64,000 bases of DNA from Dyadobacter fermentans DSM 18053 (GTDB lineage Bacteria > Bacteroidota > Bacteroidia > Cytophagales > Spirosomataceae), in assembly GCF_000023125.1 (NCBI RefSeq), contig NC_013037.1:3906001-3970000 (forward strand), given 5' to 3'. Below the pieces are notes generated by a model that was not told the DNA's origin, ran no database searches, and saw nothing but the letters and a program-made list of their open reading frames with translations. Made by a program: the position numbers and the translations under genes. This document shows, in pieces, positions 35,448 through 45,361 of the stretch. Every line of letters starts with the position of its first letter. Position 1 is the first letter of the stretch.

Positions 35448-37229
35448 CTATTTTGTGATCGTGAGCTCGTCCTTCACCTCGCCTTCGGGATTGTAGCATT
35501 TATAATGCAGCGTATTCCCTTTGATCGAAATGTGCTGGTACAGCGGGCCGTCCTTGTACCGGACCACCGCATAATCTTCGTCCGGCCAGCGTTCTTGCTT
35601 GCCCGGGATGCTGATGGACATCGTGTAAATTGTTCCCTTCGCAGGGCTTGCGGCTTCCTTCTGGTTGAACATCGGCTTCGTGCGCAGGTAGTAATGCATA
35701 TGCCCGCTCATGACCATATCCACGTGGTATTTGTCAAAAAGCGAACACCATTCGCGCTGGATCTCGTCGTACGGCTCCTCGAAATTATAGGGAGGGAAAT
35801 GGAACATCGCGAATTTCCACCTCGCTTTCGAGTTTTTGAGCTGATTTTCGATCCAGGCGCTCTGCTCCGGCACCGAAAGCGTAGCGTCGACCATCAGGAA
35901 CAATGCGTCCTGATATTTGAATGCATACGTCATTTCCGAAGGCTGACCGGCGGGGCCATTCTCGGGCAGGCTGAACATCTCTTTGTACATCCACGCCCCG
36001 AGGCCATCCTGGCTGTCGTGGTTGCCCGGCACCGGCATGAGCGGACGTGTAGTGAATGTCGGTCCCGCATACGCCCAGAGCTGATCCCAGTCGTCGCGGT
36101 GCAGGCCGGTCGTTACGAGGTCGCCGGCTATGGAGAAAAACGCTGTTTCAGGATGTCTTTTGATCGATTTTCGAGCCATATCACCCCAAATCTTCGAAAA
36201 ATGCGTGTCGCCGAACCAGATGAACGAAAAGTCCCGCACTTGGTCGGAGGCGGTCTGGAATGACGAAGGTGCCGACCACCGCGATGACCCCGTCCCGATG
36301 GAATACTGGTAAAGCGAACCCGGGCTGAGTCCTTTCAGTTGGGCGGTAAAACGGTTCACGAAACGGTCGTTCTGCAACAGCCGGTCTTCCATATTAAATG
36401 CCGAGGCATCCGTAAAAAGCGTGTCGGAGCTGCCCGATTTCCAGTATTTCACCCGGCTTTTGAGCACTTTTGGACTGGTGCGCCATTGGATAGCGGCCGT
36501 GGTAGCGGGGTCGCCGCTCCACGTCATCATTACCTGATCCGGCTTGTCGGAAGAAGGTATAGGCGTTGTTCTGAATGCATTGACCAAATGCGCCTCGCGC
36601 GCTCGGCCACGCACGGTAGTGAAGAGAACCTGACCGTTCAGCTCGTCAGGAACTTCGGTGAGCACCAGGCTGTCCCAATCGTGATAGGTAAAAGCGCCTT
36701 TTTGCATTGTTCCGAGCGCGTATTGTGCCGGAACGACGTTCGAAACGGTGAGCTTTTCCGCTTTATCCAGCGGTGCTACAGTTGTAAAATAAACGGGCCT
36801 GTCTTTGTCAAAACCATTGATGCCCAAGCCGATATTGCCCTTACCAAAATCCTTTTGCCACACTTCATAAGTGTATTCTTCGTTGCGAACAAGCATCGAA
36901 GTTTTCTTGAAACCACTCTTTTCGAGCCAGAAAGGCGGTACTTTCTGCCCTTTATGCCGCATGACCGACACCCGCACAGGCACATTCACCTCAAACGTCC
37001 AGAACCGCGTCGCCAATATCTCCTTATCCTGATCGCTGAGGGCGCTGAGCACATATGCATCGGAGATGGTATCGAGCTGCGCCGGCGTCAGGTTTTCATA
37101 AAACTTCGTCACCACGCGGTCGATTACCTCTTTCACCGTTTTCTCGGGCTGCTCGCCCTTTTCCGGGTAAAACGACATCCAGAGAGGGCATAGCAGTGCC
37201 CCCCAAAGCATTCTTTTATTGTTGATCAT
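35448..37229 (-). CDS. Purple acid phosphatase-like metallophosphoesterase
   Basis: A 593-residue exported protein. The N-terminal signal is weak (about residues 5-20). Residues about 230-328 resemble the fibronectin-like domain of purple acid phosphatases (MMTWSGDPATTAAIQWRT). The calcineurin-like domain follows with all metal motifs: FGDTHF (339-344), AGDLV (368-372), GNHDS (402-406) and GHMHYYL (509-515). The first about 220 residues are an extra region I do not recognise. The reaction is hydrolysis of phosphate mono- or diesters; the substrate is unknown. Gaps of 23 bp and 46 bp link it to the GDPD and PqaA-like genes on the same strand. Confidence 0.85.
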   Translation of the reverse strand: MINNKRMLWGALLCPLWMSFYPEKGEQPEKTVKEVIDRVVTKFYENLTPAQLDTISDAYVLSALSDQDKEILATRFWTFEVNVPVRVSVMRHKGQKVPPFWLEKSGFKKTSMLVRNEEYTYEVWQKDFGKGNIGLGINGFDKDRPVYFTTVAPLDKAEKLTVSNVVPAQYALGTMQKGAFTYHDWDSLVLTEVPDELNGQVLFTTVRGRAREAHLVNAFRTTPIPSSDKPDQVMMTWSGDPATTAAIQWRTSPKVLKSRVKYWKSGSSDTLFTDASAFNMEDRLLQNDRFVNRFTAQLKGLSPGSLYQYSIGTGSSRWSAPSSFQTASDQVRDFSFIWFGDTHFSKIWGDMARKSIKRHPETAFFSIAGDLVTTGLHRDDWDQLWAYAGPTFTTRPLMPVPGNHDSQDGLGAWMYKEMFSLPENGPAGQPSEMTYAFKYQDALFLMVDATLSVPEQSAWIENQLKNSKARWKFAMFHFPPYNFEEPYDEIQREWCSLFDKYHVDMVMSGHMHYYLRTKPMFNQKEAASPAKGTIYTMSISIPGKQERWPDEDYAVVRYKDGPLYQHISIKGNTLHYKCYNPEGEVKDELTITK

Positions 37230-37275
37230 GGCCGTTCAGTTTCGCATCTGGTATAGATACATTTATTTTAAAGAT

Positions 37276-38640
37276 TCACAGAACCGACTTATTATCCGTC
37301 AAAAACACCCGCGTGCTTTCGGTGTATAAGTCGCCTTTCGGTGTTTTGTATTTCAAATCCACGTAAAATGCGCGGAACCCGCTGGCAGGCAGTTCCGCGG
37401 TCACCTTCACGGTCGATTTATTACTGATTTTCAAACTCTTGGCCGTCCATGTATCATTCCGCAGATCCTGGTCCGGCGAGCTCGCCGACCATAGGATCAC
37501 GTCCACCAATGCGTCGGAAGTGGCCTTGATGTCCAGATTCACATTTCTGCCTGCGAGCTGCTGGCTCCATTTGCATTCGGTGTAAGGCCGTTTGTTGATC
37601 GTCGCGCCGAAGAATGCGCTCAGGGCTTCCATTGCCTGCTTGCCGTCGCCGAGGTCGTGGCCTGCATTGGGCACATAATGTAGCATATTAGTGCCGGGAA
37701 TCTTGTCGAGGTAGTTTTTGATATTATCCACCACCCAATACTCGTCGTTCGTGCCCATGAATATCATTTTGGGCATGGTCAGTTTTGCGCGGTACGAATA
37801 CGGGTCGATCATCGTCGTGATGGCCTGGCCTTCGGGCGAGCCGGTCGATTGCGGAATGCCGAGTTTTACGTAATCTTCGATCTGGATGCTGTAATCACCC
37901 CACGATTTGATCTGATAATCAAGACTTACCGGCATATTCAGCACATCTATCACCATCGGCGCAATCGCCTGCACGCGCTTGTCGCTTGCGCCGGTGAGCC
38001 ATGTCGTCCAGCCGCGTTTGGAAGCGCCAGTCACCACAAAACTGTTCACGGTGTGTTTCAATTGCTTTTGGGAAAACTGCTGCACGGCATCCATGGCCTT
38101 TACCGCACTTTTTACCATCGGAAACAGCAGCGGCCAGGTGTAATCCTTGTCTTTTTTGAAGTTGTGTAATGTGTAGGAAATGAGTGCATCTTCGGTAAGA
38201 TCGCCGAAAAACGGCTGGTTAGGCGTTTGTTTCAGCAGCGCTACAATGGCCTGGTTCGTTGTCGCGACGGCTCCCAGCGACGCGTACATTTTTTCGTCTT
38301 TTTTGCTGTTCCAATTGGGTCGTCCGTCGGTATTGGAGCCGCCGGTGATGAACATCAGAGCGTCGTCGTGATGGTTCTCAGCCGGGACGATGATCGTCAA
38401 CTGGTGTGTCCAGGTGAATTCGCGCCATTTTTGCGAAGTCAGCAATACCTGGTAAAAAGTAAGATTTTCGCGCTTAAATGATTCTTTCAACTCCCATTTA
38501 AATGTCTTGTCACCATTGTTAAGGTAACTTTCCAATGCATTCTCAGGGGTGATTTTTTGTGCATTGATGAAGCCCGACGCCAGGAACACCACCAGCATCG
38601 ATAAAGCAAACCTGATTTTTATTTTCAAAAACATCATCAT
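37276..38640 (-). CDS. PhoPQ-activated pathogenicity-related (PqaA-like) family protein
   Basis: A 454-residue secreted protein with a signal peptide ending in FINAQ. It matches the PqaA family by the segment VVTGASKRGWTTWLTGASDK, which looks like an alpha/beta-hydrolase nucleophile elbow region (G-A-S-K-R-G), and by IAPMVIDVLNMP. The C-terminal GTNDEYWVVDNIKNY and PNAGHDLG would carry the acid and His of a catalytic triad. The family name comes from a Salmonella gene; the substrate is not known. Three tandem ATG codons (38640, 38637, 38634) could start it. It lies 22 bp downstream of the ceramidase-like gene, so it is likely in the same operon. Confidence 0.85.
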   Translation of the reverse strand: MMMFLKIKIRFALSMLVVFLASGFINAQKITPENALESYLNNGDKTFKWELKESFKRENLTFYQVLLTSQKWREFTWTHQLTIIVPAENHHDDALMFITGGSNTDGRPNWNSKKDEKMYASLGAVATTNQAIVALLKQTPNQPFFGDLTEDALISYTLHNFKKDKDYTWPLLFPMVKSAVKAMDAVQQFSQKQLKHTVNSFVVTGASKRGWTTWLTGASDKRVQAIAPMVIDVLNMPVSLDYQIKSWGDYSIQIEDYVKLGIPQSTGSPEGQAITTMIDPYSYRAKLTMPKMIFMGTNDEYWVVDNIKNYLDKIPGTNMLHYVPNAGHDLGDGKQAMEALSAFFGATINKRPYTECKWSQQLAGRNVNLDIKATSDALVDVILWSASSPDQDLRNDTWTAKSLKISNKSTVKVTAELPASGFRAFYVDLKYKTPKGDLYTESTRVFLTDNKSVL

Positions 38641-38662
38641 TCCGGTTGGTTTAAGGATCGCA

Positions 38663-39937
38663 TTATTTGTATCCGGCGGGCGCCGGGCTGTCTTTAACTA
38701 ATTTCAATGCCTGCTCCATGTAAATTTCACCCGTCATTTCCCCGAGGCTCGTCCGGCTGACGTATTCATACCGTTTGAAACTGTTGAAATCGACCTTCGT
38801 GAGCATATAACCGAATGCATCGTTCGTCAGCCCGAACAGGAACGGCTGTTTTGTACGCATATTTCTTTTTACATAATAACCAATGTTAGGCAACGCCTCG
38901 CCGGGGATTGTCAGCACCTGTGCCGTGCCGATATTCAGCAGGTTCAGCGTGGTGGCTACACGATTGTCGCCCGCCATTTCATTTTTGATCGGCGACTTTT
39001 GCAGGATAAAGCGCATAATATCCGAATCCACCGGAAACTCAATTTTGCGGGAAGAGCAATACAGGTCCGGATTCTCCTGTAATGCCGCCTCCTTCACGAT
39101 CCGCAATGCCTCGTCTGCCAGGAGCTCACCTATTCTTTTGCATTCGTTCCAATCGTTGGCTTCTTTGCCGTTTTCGAGTCGGTTATCGGCTGTTACCATC
39201 CCGCCCTGGGCGCCATTCATGAAAACGGCAATGCCGCCAGCTTGTGATTCGATACGGTCGTAAAGCGGGCCGCAGATGTCGGGACTGAGGATACCCCGGC
39301 CAGAGCCGATCACCTCGGGATGCACGGCATAATTCACCAGCGTGGCGATGGCTTTTCCACGGTTCGTGCCGGACGCGGCCACGGCCTGGATCACGCCGCA
39401 GCGCGGGTCGTAAAGCTGGTCGGCGTAGTAGTTGTATGCGATTTTCCCCTTTGCGTCGCCCACAGCGATTTTCAGCGAAGCATCTTCCAGTTTTCCTACG
39501 GCCTCATTCACGGCGTCGGCGATCTGCCTTACGCAGCGGTCGAGATACGCGAGGTCGGCAAAAGATTCGCCTCTTTCGTTCGGAAAACCGTAGGCATCGG
39601 GGCCGCTGTGCGTGTGCGTAGCGCCAATGAGCACATTTTCAGGTGAAACGCCCTTGATCAGTTTTCTCGACTGGTTGCCCAATGCGGCCGGCCAGCCGAG
39701 GTTGTCCACATTCACAATGGCAATGCGCACGCCGCCTTTTTCCATCACCAATGCCCGCGCGTAGAGGTCGCCATTCTTTTGCGAAGCTTTTTTCGGCGTG
39801 CCTATTCCACCCGAAACCGGCAGCAGCGGGTCGGGCGTGATCACCCGCACGGCTGCCGCCGCTCTGAAATGCTGCGCCCTTACCGGCAAGCACCAGCACA
39901 GGCAAAAACAACAGAAAAGAATAATCGTGGCTTTCAT
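38663..39937 (-). CDS. Neutral/alkaline ceramidase-like protein (N-terminal domain only)
   Basis: A 424-residue secreted protein (signal peptide ending VRAQ, about residue 22) related to the N-terminal domain of neutral ceramidase. Likely zinc ligands are present: H108 and H110 in GATHTHSGPD, and H206 in NYAVHPEV. The position where ceramidases carry the GDVSPN motif with the nucleophilic serine reads N241-G-A-Q-G-G-M-V-T, so that serine is absent. The C-terminal immunoglobulin-like domain of true ceramidases is also missing or very short. It may thus be a hydrolase with another specificity. It lies downstream of susD, behind a probable terminator, and upstream of the PqaA-like gene. Confidence 0.8.
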   Translation of the reverse strand: MKATIILFCCFCLCWCLPVRAQHFRAAAAVRVITPDPLLPVSGGIGTPKKASQKNGDLYARALVMEKGGVRIAIVNVDNLGWPAALGNQSRKLIKGVSPENVLIGATHTHSGPDAYGFPNERGESFADLAYLDRCVRQIADAVNEAVGKLEDASLKIAVGDAKGKIAYNYYADQLYDPRCGVIQAVAASGTNRGKAIATLVNYAVHPEVIGSGRGILSPDICGPLYDRIESQAGGIAVFMNGAQGGMVTADNRLENGKEANDWNECKRIGELLADEALRIVKEAALQENPDLYCSSRKIEFPVDSDIMRFILQKSPIKNEMAGDNRVATTLNLLNIGTAQVLTIPGEALPNIGYYVKRNMRTKQPFLFGLTNDAFGYMLTKVDFNSFKRYEYVSRTSLGEMTGEIYMEQALKLVKDSPAPAGYK

Positions 39938-39956
39938 GCGGAACAGATTTTCGAGA

Positions 39957-39999
39957 GAAAAACTAAACCGGAACTGCGGATAAGCCCACAGCCCCGGTT
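39957..39999 (-). terminator. Terminator after the susC-susD pair
   Basis: On the minus strand a 15-bp stem with four G-U pairs (plus-strand arms 39966-39980 and 39985-39999) has a 4-base loop and is followed by TTTAGTTTTT. It lies between susD and the ceramidase-like gene, so expression of the hydrolases may be lower than that of the uptake pair, or they may use their own promoter. Confidence 0.65.
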
Positions 40000-40026
40000 G
40001 AAATACTCACCTAACCACAAATATGA

Positions 40027-41670
40027 CTACCACGGCTTGCCGGTACCTTGCAAAAGCCACGGTTTCGACCACGCGCTGTTGCCATTGTCGGCCTGCGAGT
40101 AGTTGGTCACTTCCAGCTTGCTCACCGCATCCTGTGCGTTGGCTTTGTTAATGCGCAACTCGTCCTGCATGTAGTAAAACCGCACGGGCAGCACTTCGCG
40201 CTTGGCCGCAGGACCGGCTTTCAAAGCGGGCAGGCCCGTGCGCCGGAAATCGAACCAGGCTTCGGTAGCGGCGGTCCAGCCGGCGATCCATTTCTGTTCG
40301 ATCACCTGTTTCAGTGTATTATCAAAAGCGACGCCGGGCGTTGCAATGTAAGCCGCGTATTTATCGCCCACGGTCCAGGTTTCCATCGAGGCCTTCACCC
40401 CTGCTTCGTAGCGGTCTTTTGCTGCGCCAGCCGCCCAGCCTTTCAGCGCGGCTTCCGCGAGGATGAAATTCACTTCCGCTGCCGAAATAAGGCGTGCGCG
40501 CAGCAACGGGCCTTTTGCGGCTTTGTAAATATCGTTCAGGAACGATACGTGTGGGTTAAATGACGTCTGGCCGGGTGTAGGGTTCAGGTTGTAGGAGGAG
40601 GGCAGCGCCGAGAAACTTGGCGGCATTCCCACATATTCGGGATCGGTGTCCACCGGTTCGGCCCCCACCTTATCGGGCGAGAGGATTCGCTTGCCGTCTA
40701 CGATTTTGTCGGTTTTGGGAGGTTGTTTCGGATCTATAACCAGTGGGACTTCCACTTTGTTGGCCCAAATGCCGAGGCGCGGATCTTTTAAAGTCTGCAT
40801 TCTTTCCACCAGCGTAGCGCACATTTTAATGCGGCGGTAGTTGCTGCCGCTGGCGTCGGTGACGGTGTTGGCCGGCCACGAATCGGCTTCGCTATTGCCC
40901 GCGAAGCCCATGGTGGCATCGTCTGCATTGGATGCGAAAATCGGATATTGCGCCGCATTGGCGACGATTTTCTCGATACCCGCCTTGGCGACGTCGGGTT
41001 GCTTGCCCGAAATGCGCATGTAGTAGCGCAGCATCAGCGAATTGGCCATTTTGCGCCATTTGGCGGGATTTCCGCCGTAAATCACATCCACATTATCAAC
41101 AATACCTTCGTAGTCGGCCTTGCTTTTGGACAGTAATGTGTTTGCTTTTTCCAGATCCGCGATAATTCCTGCGTAAATCTTGTCCTGGCTGTCGAATGAA
41201 GGCAGGATGTCGGCGGTTGAACCGGCTTCGCCTTTCAATGCATTGGTATAAGGCGCATCGCCCCAGAGGTCGGTAATGAGGCCGAACATGAACGATTTCA
41301 TCACCAGAGAGACACCCTGATGAAATTCGAAGTTTGTTTGTAAGGCCCTGTTGTAAAGCAGGTCGTTGTTCCGGAGCACATCGTAATAGGCATTCCATGA
41401 TTGGTCGCCGCCCCAGTCGTAATCGTTGTGCCCGCTCGACCAGGCGTCTTTTTGCGTGTGCTGCACCACGCCGGCAATGTCCTGATAGCCCAGATTAACG
41501 TACAATTTGCCAGCCTCCGTGAGTATGGTCGGCAATACGAGGTTCGGGTTTACCGTCTCGGGCGCGACGCCGTTCGGGTTTTCATTGAGTTCCGTCAGGT
41601 CTTTGCAAGAGAAGATCATGCATGCCAACAGCAAGGGTATGATCACGAATTTGTTATGAAGCTTTTTCAT
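40027..41670 (-). CDS. SusD/RagB-family nutrient-binding outer membrane lipoprotein
   Basis: A 547-residue surface lipoprotein. The lipobox IFSC follows a hydrophobic stretch, and DLTELNENPNGVAPE is the usual SusD start. Helical TPR-like repeats run through the protein, with typical SusD motifs such as AEVNFILAEAALKGW and the C-terminal EAWFDFRRTGLPAL. It belongs to the SusD-like group that often binds non-glycan or small ligands as well as glycans. SusD caps the SusC channel and delivers ligand to it. It lies 37 bp after the susC gene, forming the standard pair. Confidence 0.93.
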   Translation of the reverse strand: MKKLHNKFVIIPLLLACMIFSCKDLTELNENPNGVAPETVNPNLVLPTILTEAGKLYVNLGYQDIAGVVQHTQKDAWSSGHNDYDWGGDQSWNAYYDVLRNNDLLYNRALQTNFEFHQGVSLVMKSFMFGLITDLWGDAPYTNALKGEAGSTADILPSFDSQDKIYAGIIADLEKANTLLSKSKADYEGIVDNVDVIYGGNPAKWRKMANSLMLRYYMRISGKQPDVAKAGIEKIVANAAQYPIFASNADDATMGFAGNSEADSWPANTVTDASGSNYRRIKMCATLVERMQTLKDPRLGIWANKVEVPLVIDPKQPPKTDKIVDGKRILSPDKVGAEPVDTDPEYVGMPPSFSALPSSYNLNPTPGQTSFNPHVSFLNDIYKAAKGPLLRARLISAAEVNFILAEAALKGWAAGAAKDRYEAGVKASMETWTVGDKYAAYIATPGVAFDNTLKQVIEQKWIAGWTAATEAWFDFRRTGLPALKAGPAAKREVLPVRFYYMQDELRINKANAQDAVSKLEVTNYSQADNGNSAWSKPWLLQGTGKPW

Positions 41671-41707
41671 GAGTTTATTTATCTTAAATAGACTAGATGA
41701 TTCTTGA

Positions 41708-44700
41708 TCAGAAAGTTAACCCCAGCTTGAAACCAACCGGAATTACCCACGGCGTTACATTGTAGCGCTCGATACCCTGCTTGAACTGCGTACCGGCCTG
41801 CGCGCCCGACTCCTGCTGGAATGCCTGCTCGGGATCGATACCGATTTTGGCCTTAGTCCACAGGATAATGTTCCGGCTGTACACGGCGATGTTGGCATTT
41901 TGCAGACCAATGCGTTTCACGAAAGCCGACGGAAGGTCGTAGCCGAGCGAGATTTCACGCAATTTGATGAACGACGCGTCGAATGTGGCTGCGCGGGTGA
42001 AGTCCCACGGATAGTTGTCGCCATAAGGAATGTATTTCGTGCCCGCCCCGCCAAGGTTTTCGGTGTACCCCACAATCTCCCCGGCTTCGTTGTACTGGGC
42101 GATCACGCCCGGGTTGAACACGGCATAATCGTACGTATTGCCGCCGTATTTGAACGGAAACCCGCCATACTCTTTGGTAGGCCCGCCAACGATATTGAAT
42201 TGGTTGCCGCGAATAACCACCTTGTCATTGTTGATAAGATAGTCCCTCAGCTGGTCGCCGGTCATGCCGTTCGGGTTGATCAGGTTATCCAAAAACCGTT
42301 GCGATTTCAGGTCAGACTCGCCATAACGGTAGGTTTGGGAAACGAAATCGCCGCCCTGGCGCCAATCGAAGGACATATTGAGGGTAAAGCCTTTGTACGA
42401 CAGCGATGTTTGCAGGCCCATCAGAAAATCCGGGTTGAAGTTTCCGATCTTGTTCCGCGAGTTAGATGCGCTCACTGCCTGCCAGGAGCCATTAATGTCC
42501 AGAATGGGGTAACCATAGTAAGGCGAATTCTGGTCCTTCACCGTGACGATCTCCGCGTCGTAAATGTCGCCGATCTGCTCGCCTACGTACGTCCACGCGC
42601 CGCCCTTTGCGTCGGTCCAGAGTGTGTAGAAATCCAAACCTTCCGAAAGCGATTTGATGGTCGTGCGGTTTCTCGACCAGTTGGCATTGATATCCCAGCG
42701 CCAGCCGTTTTTGTCGATCGGCGTGCCGCCCAATGTCAGTTCCAACCCTTTGCTCACGAGCAGGCCCGCATTGATGTTTTTGGAAGTAAAACCACTCGAT
42801 CCGGGAAGTTTGGTCGGAATGATCTGGTTGCGGTTTTCGACCTGGTAGTAAGTGGCGGTCAGCCGCAGGCGGTTGCGGTAGAGGTTCAAATCCAAACCAT
42901 ATTCATACGAAGTGGCGATTTCCGGTTTCAGGTCCGGCAGCAGGATCTGCCCCGATTTTGAAAGACGCGTAATCCCATCCCAGGCGCCCGCATTGCTGAG
43001 TGTTGCCAGGAGGCTATACGGATTGGTGTCATTACCCACCTGCGCCCAGCCGCCCCGCAGTTTGAACAGGCTGATCTGATTGCTCATCGGGATCATTTCG
43101 TTCAGCACCAAACTCAAAGACGCAGACGGATAGAAATACGACCGGTTGGCCTTCGGCAAGGTGCTCGACCAGTCGTTGCGGGCTGTAATATCCAGGTAAA
43201 TCATGTCTTTGAAACCCAAATTAGCCAATCCATAGGCGCTGAAAACGGCCCGCTCGTACAAATAGCTGCTGTAATTGAGGTTGGCCGGAGCGATGTTCGC
43301 CAATGTGTAAAGTCCGGGAATGATCAGCCCCGTGCCGTTTCTGGTGGCTGAGTTGAGGTCCGTATTCTTCTGATAACGGGTATTGCCCCCACCGGAAACA
43401 GACACGCTGAAATCACTGATATCACGCTTGTAGGTCAGCAAAAAATCCGCATTGCGCTCAAATCTCGACAGGTTGATAAGCCCGAAACCGCCCCGGCTAT
43501 CGTTGGTGTAGCTGTTGCCGATCTTGGTCTGGCGTTCTTCGCGATAGGTGTCGAGCGCATAACGGCCCATCAGGCTCAGGTGCGGCGTGATTTGCCAGTC
43601 GGCCTTCACGTTGCCGAACACCCGGTCGCGCACAAAGCTGTTGTTGACTTCGTAGGCGAGGAACCACGGGTTATTAAATGCACCCGGGCCTTGCGACAGC
43701 TGCTGCAAACCTTCCTGCCCGGGCACCCAGTAATCGCGCAGGTCGCGTATATCAATGTGCGGTGACACGGCATACGCCCATTGGAGCGGATTGGTTCCAC
43801 GGTTGGTAGCGGGCCGGTTGTTGGAGTTGTTACGGCTGAAATCAATGTTAGTACTCACCGTCACTTTCTTACCAAGCTTCACCGACGAATTGATATTGAA
43901 TGAGTTACGGAACAAATCAGAGTTAGGGATAATGCCGCGGTTGGACATGTTGGAATAGGAAAGGCGGTAGCTCAGCAGGTCGTTGCTGTTGGCAATCGAA
44001 ACGCCGTTCGTGGTGGTGATCCCGGTTCGCACGAAGTTTTTCACATTGTCGGGGTGCGACACCAGGTCCGTAGCAATCGGATTTCCGTCGGCGTCTTTCG
44101 GGCTGTTCCATTGAATGGCTTTGTAACCTTTATCAAGCTCCGGGCCTACGCCGCCGGCAGATTTCTCGTCAATCACCAGCACGCCGCCCGGGTATGGGTT
44201 GTTGTCGGGCGTGAATGGAAGCACGCCCGTCGCAAACTTGCTGTGCATGTTCAGGTATCTGAAGGGTTTGTCGAAAACGGTGTTGGAGTTAATGGAAACC
44301 GTCATTTTTTTCGACTTGCTACCGCTTTTTGTCGTAATAAGCACCACCCCGTGGCCTGCCCGCGAGCCGTAGAGTGCCGCTGCATTGGGACCTTTCAGGA
44401 TGGAAACGCTCTCCACATCGTCGGGGTTAATGCTGGAAATCGCATTGCCGTAATCGACGCGGTTGTCGTTGCCCACCTGGCTCACGTTGTTCAAAGTGTT
44501 GGCGATGGGCACGCCGTCGACCACGAAAAGTGGCTGGTTATCATTGCTGAGCGACGTGGCACCGCGGATGATCATGCTGACCGACGAGCCCGTGCCGCCG
44601 GTAGAGCTGATCGTCACGCCCGGTACGCGGCCGGAGAGCGAGTTGAGCACATTCTCCTGCGCCACCCGGCTGATGTCCTTGCCATCCACTTCGGCAATGG

Positions 44701-45100
44701 CGTAACCGAGCGAACGCTTCTCGCGCGAGAGGTTCAATGCCGTCACCACCGTTTCATTCAGCGTTTCGACACCTTCGGCCAGCACCACGTCGATTACCGA
44801 TTGGTTGCCGACAATCACCTCCTGCGTTTCGTGTCCGATATAGGAAAAAACCAGCACCGGCCGGGCTCCCTCGTTCACATTGATCGCGTAGTTTCCGGAG
44901 GCGTCCGTGGAAGTGCCCGTTTGAGTACCTTTCACGATAATGCTAACGCCCGGCAGGGCCGCGCCGTCAATTTTGGAAGTAACCTTTCCTCTGATCGTCT
45001 TGTCGGACTTCGTCGCCGCGAAAGCCGGACCGACCAGAAAAACCGCCACGAACATGCATAAAAGCAACCTTCGCAGGCCAAAAGTAGAATTTGGATCCAT
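41708..45100 (-). CDS. SusC/RagA-family TonB-linked outer membrane protein
   Basis: A 1130-residue TonB-dependent transporter. ATG 45100 gives a short signal peptide (RRLLLCMFVAVFLVGPAFAA); the frame is open to 45262 but lacks a signal there. A carboxypeptidase-like beta-sandwich (about 40-115), a TonB-dependent plug (about 125-235, with RGATSLSNDNQPLFVVDGVPI split by the family motif) and a large barrel follow. It imports the ligand captured by the SusD partner encoded next. Upstream, a small hairpin (45186-45198, CCCCT/AGGGG) lies in the leader, and a FecR-N-terminus-like small gene precedes it. No standard -7 box is visible in the 261-bp gap. Confidence 0.93.
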   Translation of the reverse strand: MDPNSTFGLRRLLLCMFVAVFLVGPAFAATKSDKTIRGKVTSKIDGAALPGVSIIVKGTQTGTSTDASGNYAINVNEGARPVLVFSYIGHETQEVIVGNQSVIDVVLAEGVETLNETVVTALNLSREKRSLGYAIAEVDGKDISRVAQENVLNSLSGRVPGVTISSTGGTGSSVSMIIRGATSLSNDNQPLFVVDGVPIANTLNNVSQVGNDNRVDYGNAISSINPDDVESVSILKGPNAAALYGSRAGHGVVLITTKSGSKSKKMTVSINSNTVFDKPFRYLNMHSKFATGVLPFTPDNNPYPGGVLVIDEKSAGGVGPELDKGYKAIQWNSPKDADGNPIATDLVSHPDNVKNFVRTGITTTNGVSIANSNDLLSYRLSYSNMSNRGIIPNSDLFRNSFNINSSVKLGKKVTVSTNIDFSRNNSNNRPATNRGTNPLQWAYAVSPHIDIRDLRDYWVPGQEGLQQLSQGPGAFNNPWFLAYEVNNSFVRDRVFGNVKADWQITPHLSLMGRYALDTYREERQTKIGNSYTNDSRGGFGLINLSRFERNADFLLTYKRDISDFSVSVSGGGNTRYQKNTDLNSATRNGTGLIIPGLYTLANIAPANLNYSSYLYERAVFSAYGLANLGFKDMIYLDITARNDWSSTLPKANRSYFYPSASLSLVLNEMIPMSNQISLFKLRGGWAQVGNDTNPYSLLATLSNAGAWDGITRLSKSGQILLPDLKPEIATSYEYGLDLNLYRNRLRLTATYYQVENRNQIIPTKLPGSSGFTSKNINAGLLVSKGLELTLGGTPIDKNGWRWDINANWSRNRTTIKSLSEGLDFYTLWTDAKGGAWTYVGEQIGDIYDAEIVTVKDQNSPYYGYPILDINGSWQAVSASNSRNKIGNFNPDFLMGLQTSLSYKGFTLNMSFDWRQGGDFVSQTYRYGESDLKSQRFLDNLINPNGMTGDQLRDYLINNDKVVIRGNQFNIVGGPTKEYGGFPFKYGGNTYDYAVFNPGVIAQYNEAGEIVGYTENLGGAGTKYIPYGDNYPWDFTRAATFDASFIKLREISLGYDLPSAFVKRIGLQNANIAVYSRNIILWTKAKIGIDPEQAFQQESGAQAGTQFKQGIERYNVTPWVIPVGFKLGLTF

Positions 45101-45361
45101 AGTTTTTGTGTTTAAGGTGATGGCACTTTTCATTATTCTGAGCAAAAAATCAAGTCGAAAAATGAGGCACGGCAAGGCCAGATACCCCCTGGTAGGGGAT
45201 CGTCCACACACATCAGGCAGGCCCTTCTCCCGGTGCGCCGGCGGCCGGAAGGCTAGGTTCAAATCCTGATCATTTTACAAGGGTTGGTGTCTTTCGGGTT
45301 ATGCTCGATCCGGTTATATTCTGAAAAACAGTTGACAGAGGAGGTGAGTAATGTCGGATTG

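Noticed and set aside
41900..42961. A 353-codon plus-strand frame inside the susC gene
   Set aside because: The minus-strand SusC protein is unmistakable over the same bases; the plus product is Arg/Val/His-rich and lacks a known motif.
45253..45275. GGTTCAAATCC resembles the T-arm of a tRNA gene
   Set aside because: No D-arm, anticodon arm or acceptor stem can be built from the 70 bases upstream, and the flanking bases do not pair as a T-stem.
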